Shown piece by piece: positions 61,221 through 64,000 of a stretch of 64,000 nt of DNA (the stretch's first letter is position 1; each line of letters starts with the position of its first letter). This DNA is from Aquabacterium sp. GTDB lineage: Bacteria > Pseudomonadota > Gammaproteobacteria > Burkholderiales > Burkholderiaceae_C. The position numbers were made by a program, and so were the translations under genes. Location: contig NZ_JACPYU010000016.1 in the NCBI RefSeq assembly GCF_016195855.1, positions 496,001-560,000 on the forward strand, in the 5' to 3' direction. The notes below the pieces were generated by a model. The model was given only the letters and a program-made list of their open reading frames with translations, did no database searches and was not told the DNA's origin.

Positions 61221-62282
61221 ATGAGAAGCGGACGTTCCCTGGTGAGCCTGGCCCATGAACTTGAGCGCCAGTTGCAATCAAAGAAGGACCTGGTTGTCCC
61301 CTCGTCGCTGTTACGGCACGACACCGATGACACAGGCGAGACCCGCCTCGTCATTGGCGAAGGCGGGGGCTCCACGCCCTATGGCGTTTTGCCGCTGGCG
61401 CGCCGCCAGTTGGCGGACAAACTGAAGATTCCCTATGCGTACTTCGAGCGCATGCGCTCCGAGCAGCCGGTGCTGCTGGACCGCAACGTGAACACCTGGC
61501 TGCAAAGCGACGATGACCGTCGCATGATCCGCACGCTGGATGGCAACGTCCGGGCCGTGCTGTCAGACCGCTATCGTCGCCTTGACAACTACGATCTGGC
61601 CGAAAGTGTGCTGCCCATCCTGCAGCAGTTGCCTGATGTGCGCTTCGAGTCGGTGGAACTCACCGACACGAGGATGTACATCAAGTGCATCACACCGCAA
61701 TTGAAGGTCGAAATGGCGCCTGGCGACATCGTCCAGGCTGGCGTGGTCATCTCCAATTCGGAGGTGGGACAAGGCACGCTGTCGGTGCAGCCCTTGCTGT
61801 ATCGACTGGTGTGCCGCAATGGCCTGATTGCTTCAGACCGCTCCTTGCGCAAAACCCACGTCGGGCGGGCACTCGGATCTGACGAAAGCATCATGGTCTT
61901 CAAGGACGACACCTTGCAGGCCGACGACAAGGCCTTCTTCCTGAAGGTTCGCGACGTGGTGCAGGCGGCCGTGTCTGAGGCAACGTTCATGCAGGCAGCG
62001 CAGAAGATGCAAAAGACCTTGCAGATTCACCTCGTCGGCAACCCCGTCAATACGGTGGAAGTGCTGGCTCAGCGCTACACATTGAATGACGCCGAACGCG
62101 CCGGGGTGCTGCGACACCTGATCGCCGAAGGTGATCTGTCGGGGTATGGCCTGGTGAATGCCGTCACGCACTTCTCCCAGGAAGTTGAGGACTACGACCG
62201 TGCGACCGAGTTCGAAGCCCTGGGCGGGAAGTTGATCGAACTGCCAGTCAAGGATTGGAAGGAGTTGGCACAAGCCATTTGA
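61221..62282 (+). CDS. DUF932 (phage/plasmid-like) protein
   Basis: A 353-residue protein; AGGAG lies 7 bp before ATG 61221. The DUF932 pattern is clear: AYFERMRSEQPVLLDRNVNTWL, VRAVLSDRYRRLDNYDLAESVLP, VQAGVVISNSEVGQGTLSVQP, RLVCRNGLIASD. DUF932 proteins are widespread on plasmids, phages and ICEs and are thought to bind nucleic acid; no activity is established. A factor-independent terminator follows at 62303-62330. Confidence 0.9.
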   Translation: MRSGRSLVSLAHELERQLQSKKDLVVPSSLLRHDTDDTGETRLVIGEGGGSTPYGVLPLARRQLADKLKIPYAYFERMRSEQPVLLDRNVNTWLQSDDDRRMIRTLDGNVRAVLSDRYRRLDNYDLAESVLPILQQLPDVRFESVELTDTRMYIKCITPQLKVEMAPGDIVQAGVVISNSEVGQGTLSVQPLLYRLVCRNGLIASDRSLRKTHVGRALGSDESIMVFKDDTLQADDKAFFLKVRDVVQAAVSEATFMQAAQKMQKTLQIHLVGNPVNTVEVLAQRYTLNDAERAGVLRHLIAEGDLSGYGLVNAVTHFSQEVEDYDRATEFEALGGKLIELPVKDWKELAQAI

Positions 62283-62302
62283 TCTCGGATCACAGTGATT
62301 CA

Positions 62303-62330
62303 CCACCAGGGCCTTGGCTCTGGTGGTTTT
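62303..62330 (+). terminator. Rho-independent terminator after the DUF932 gene
   Basis: CCACCAG (62303-62309) pairs with CTGGTGG (62320-62326), an inner GCC/GGC extends the stem, and TTTT (62327-62330) follows. It is 20 bp after the DUF932 stop, so the FlhDC-like pair downstream must have its own promoter within 62331-62560. Confidence 0.75.
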
Positions 62331-62573
62331 CTTGTCGAAGGCAAGTTCAAAGCATCACGCCCATTGACTGTGACAAATGCGACAGGCAATGCGGGCTGTT
62401 GTCGATGGCAAACACGCCATCCCCCCGCACTCGGGCATTGATTTCAATCGGTGGTCGTGAATATGCTGAGCCGACCCATCACTCCAATCACACACAACGC
62501 CAAAGCAGTCATACCTCGCCGCAATACCTGGCCCATCTCTACTCACATGTGGGCACACCGACAGGAGAAGACC

Positions 62574-62894
62574 ATGAGCAGCATCCAGTTCACCGATGTG
62601 CAGTTGACCAATTTGTACCTGTTGCAAGCCATCAGGCTGGGCATCGCGCAAGATCGCGTATCGACATGCGGCAAGTTCGGGCTGGACGCCGCCCAAGCAG
62701 AGTTCCTTGGTACCATGAGCCAGGAACAGTTGTGGGCATTCGTTGATCAGATAGGCCAAAGCACCCTCTTCCCTCCACGCCAGGATTTGCTTGCCTTGCT
62801 CAAGGCGCCCGCGCCGCTTCAGGCATCACTGGCCGCCGTTCATGCGCCAAGGCCACGGCAACTCGCGACCATGGCGCCCGCAAGCACGTCGTGA
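62574..62894 (+). CDS. FlhD-like transcriptional activator subunit (SetD/AcaD type)
   Basis: A 106-residue protein with ribosome site AGGAG before ATG 62574. LTNLYLLQAIRLGIAQDRVS, KFGLDAAQAEFLGTMSQEQL and FPPRQDLLALL follow the FlhD pattern (LNLSYLLLAQRLIVQD, RLGIN..., H-F-F-segment). It is directly followed by an FlhC-like gene, 12 bp apart. In SXT/R391 ICEs and IncC plasmids such pairs (SetDC, AcaDC) activate all transfer genes, so a master activator of conjugation is the likely role. Chromosomal flagellar FlhD is an alternative, but no flagellar gene is nearby. Confidence 0.75.
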   Translation: MSSIQFTDVQLTNLYLLQAIRLGIAQDRVSTCGKFGLDAAQAEFLGTMSQEQLWAFVDQIGQSTLFPPRQDLLALLKAPAPLQASLAAVHAPRPRQLATMAPASTS

Positions 62895-62906
62895 CCGGAG
62901 AGGACC

Positions 62907-63503
62907 ATGATGTCAACACGTGCTGACCGCCAGTTGTGCGCCATACGCCTGGCGCAAGACTGTGCTCAACTGGGCGCCCGGGTGCGCACCATCCATCACA
63001 TCACAGGGCTCAACCCACGGGACGTGCAGAGGCTGCTCTTCAATGACCCTCAAGCCATCCCACGCGGACGTCCGCCCAACTCCCTGGAGTGGTATCACAG
63101 CGCCAACCTCATTGCGAGGGCTGAATCGTCGATCTTCATGTCGATCTACCGCCGTCTGCGCAACACTGGCTTCGGCGCAGCAGAGACGCTGGTCTGCGCC
63201 TATCGTGGATACCAAGCCGTCTGCCAGTGTCCGCACCGCATCAGTTTTGACCGGGCGTTTGATCTGGCATCGCACACCGATGGCATCTGGCTGGCCTGCA
63301 CCCCGGTGTTCGAGGTCCTCGCTTGCCCGACCTGCGGCAGCGATGTGCTGGTGGCCATCGGCACCGTGGTCCACTTGGGCGACAACTGTCCGTTCTGCAA
63401 ACTGGTACAGCGCTACAGTTGCGATCCTCGGCTCCAGGCGTCATTTCCCAAGAACGGGGTGGCGACCACACCTGCGACTGCCCCTGAACCGATGGCCTTG
63501 TAA
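62907..63503 (+). CDS. FlhC-like transcriptional activator subunit (SetC/AcaC type)
   Basis: A 198-residue protein (ATG 62907 or 62910 after GGAGAGG). It follows the FlhC layout: AIRLAQDCAQLGARVRTIHHITGL, GRPPNSLEWYHSANLIARAESSIF (FlhC: STDWFMTWEQNVHASMF), ETLVCAYRGYQAVC, then a zinc site CPTC (140-143) and CPFC (161-164), the four cysteines FlhC uses. With the FlhD-like protein it should form a DNA-binding activator complex. It ends immediately before the convergent H-NS-like gene. Confidence 0.82.
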   Translation: MMSTRADRQLCAIRLAQDCAQLGARVRTIHHITGLNPRDVQRLLFNDPQAIPRGRPPNSLEWYHSANLIARAESSIFMSIYRRLRNTGFGAAETLVCAYRGYQAVCQCPHRISFDRAFDLASHTDGIWLACTPVFEVLACPTCGSDVLVAIGTVVHLGDNCPFCKLVQRYSCDPRLQASFPKNGVATTPATAPEPMAL

Positions 63504-63839
63504 TCAACCTACTTTCAGTTGATCCAGTGTCTTGCCAGCGGCCAACGCGGCCTTGATCCACTTAGGCTGAAGTCCTCTTCCGCTCCAGGTCTCGCCCGTG
63601 TCAACGTTGCGATATTTTGGGGCGACCTTGCTTCCTGCTGTAGCACTGGAGCGGGTCGCCACACCGGCTTTCAACCTCAGGTCGGCCACAGTCAAACCAT
63701 TGGCAGCCAACAGTTGCTTGATGTGGTCAATCACCCCTGCTCGCTCTGCCTTGCGGGCATCCTGCAATTGCCTGTCCAACTCCGAAGCCTGCTTGTCCAG
63801 GGAGGCTTTCTGGGCAAGGAGTTCTTGGTACGTGGTCAT
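63504..63839 (-). CDS. H-NS-family nucleoid protein
   Basis: A 111-residue protein. N-terminal coiled-coil dimer region (QELLAQKASLDKQASELDRQLQDARKAER, shown as one helix over residues 5-33), a basic linker with AGVATRSSATAGSKVAPKYRN, and the DNA-binding motif DTGETWSGRGLQPKWIKAAL, as in betaproteobacterial H-NS/MvaT-like proteins. Element-borne H-NS relatives often keep transfer genes and AT-rich cargo silent. It converges on the FlhC-like gene with no gap. The 161 bp upstream (63840-64000) show no gene. Confidence 0.9.
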   Translation of the reverse strand: MTTYQELLAQKASLDKQASELDRQLQDARKAERAGVIDHIKQLLAANGLTVADLRLKAGVATRSSATAGSKVAPKYRNVDTGETWSGRGLQPKWIKAALAAGKTLDQLKVG

Positions 63840-64000
63840 GATTGCAATGTTTGGCTTTCGCCGAGTTCGGATTCCAACATCCTACATTGCAAGTTCCGTG
63901 GCTTCGTGACCAACGTGTCGACATCCTCGTCCTGGTATGTAGAGTGAAAGCCAAGGTATCGGACGAATCGACGCCCATCGCTCTGATCCGCAATGGCCGC

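Noticed and set aside
1-64000. tRNA, rRNA, CRISPR arrays, intact insertion sequences and attachment repeats
   Set aside because: None recognised by reading; attachment sites in particular would need the element ends, which are not identifiable here.

Overview
The window is high-GC proteobacterial DNA. Gene content and protein style suggest a betaproteobacterium of the Burkholderiales (Comamonadaceae-like); that placement is inference, because no rRNA, tRNA or core housekeeping gene is present. It looks like a mobile island, an integrative and conjugative element (ICE) or a plasmid. About 54 kb is heavy-metal resistance cargo and the last 9 kb or so is element backbone.

Left part (1-11 kb): the start of a divergent mer operon (merT cut by the window edge, merR, classic 19-bp-spacer operator). 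Then comes a plus-strand copper/silver run: a second MerR-family regulator, a Cys/Met-rich exported protein, a CusC-like outer-membrane channel, CusB with N-terminal metal-binding and C-terminal CusF-like domains, CusA, a small exported protein, a CzcE-like protein, CusF, YnfA and a Met-rich periplasmic protein. From 10.7 to 23 kb on the minus strand: a cadA/zntA P-type ATPase, czcI and czcCBA (Zn/Cd/Co), two lipoproteins, an FTR1-type permease fused to a cytochrome c domain behind a good Fur-like box, and another lipoprotein.

Middle (23-37 kb): a CadR/PbrR-type regulator diverges from cadA and heads a plus-strand run of methyltransferase, His-tailed EamA exporter and Crp/Fnr regulator. A scarred, AT-richer patch carrying a foreign-looking methyltransferase follows. 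Next is a minus-strand periplasmic copper operon: CzcE-like, small exported protein, CusC-like lipoprotein channel, Tat-exported multicopper oxidase with a 3' frameshift at a run of seven G, cupredoxin, CusF, lipoprotein. A nuclease-like protein, an MFS exporter, a DUF411 protein and a Cys-tailed HMA chaperone complete this part.

Right part of the cargo (37-54.6 kb): lemA with two TPM-domain genes, a DUF3141 protein, a P1B copper ATPase with YHS and metal-binding N-terminal domains, an ICMT-like methyltransferase, tandem DUF2933 proteins and a Met-rich protein. Then comes a third RND system (channel, anchored periplasmic protein, adaptor, pump, periplasmic protein) diverging from a CusRS-type two-component system. 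Two 22-bp near-palindromes of matching form lie upstream of the RND operon and upstream of the ATPase operon, suggesting one response regulator controls both.

Backbone (54.6-64 kb): a DUF1173 protein, an HTH plus tyrosine-recombinase-fold protein without an obvious catalytic Tyr, AlpA, several element-type proteins of unknown function, a Toprim primase, a DUF932 protein preceded by two strong hairpins, an FlhD/FlhC-like pair resembling the SetDC/AcaDC activators of conjugation, and an H-NS-like protein. The most interesting items are the FlhDC-like pair, a family of three two-cysteine lipoproteins spread through the cargo, the shared CusR-like boxes, and the methyltransferase-exporter operon under a metal-sensor gene.
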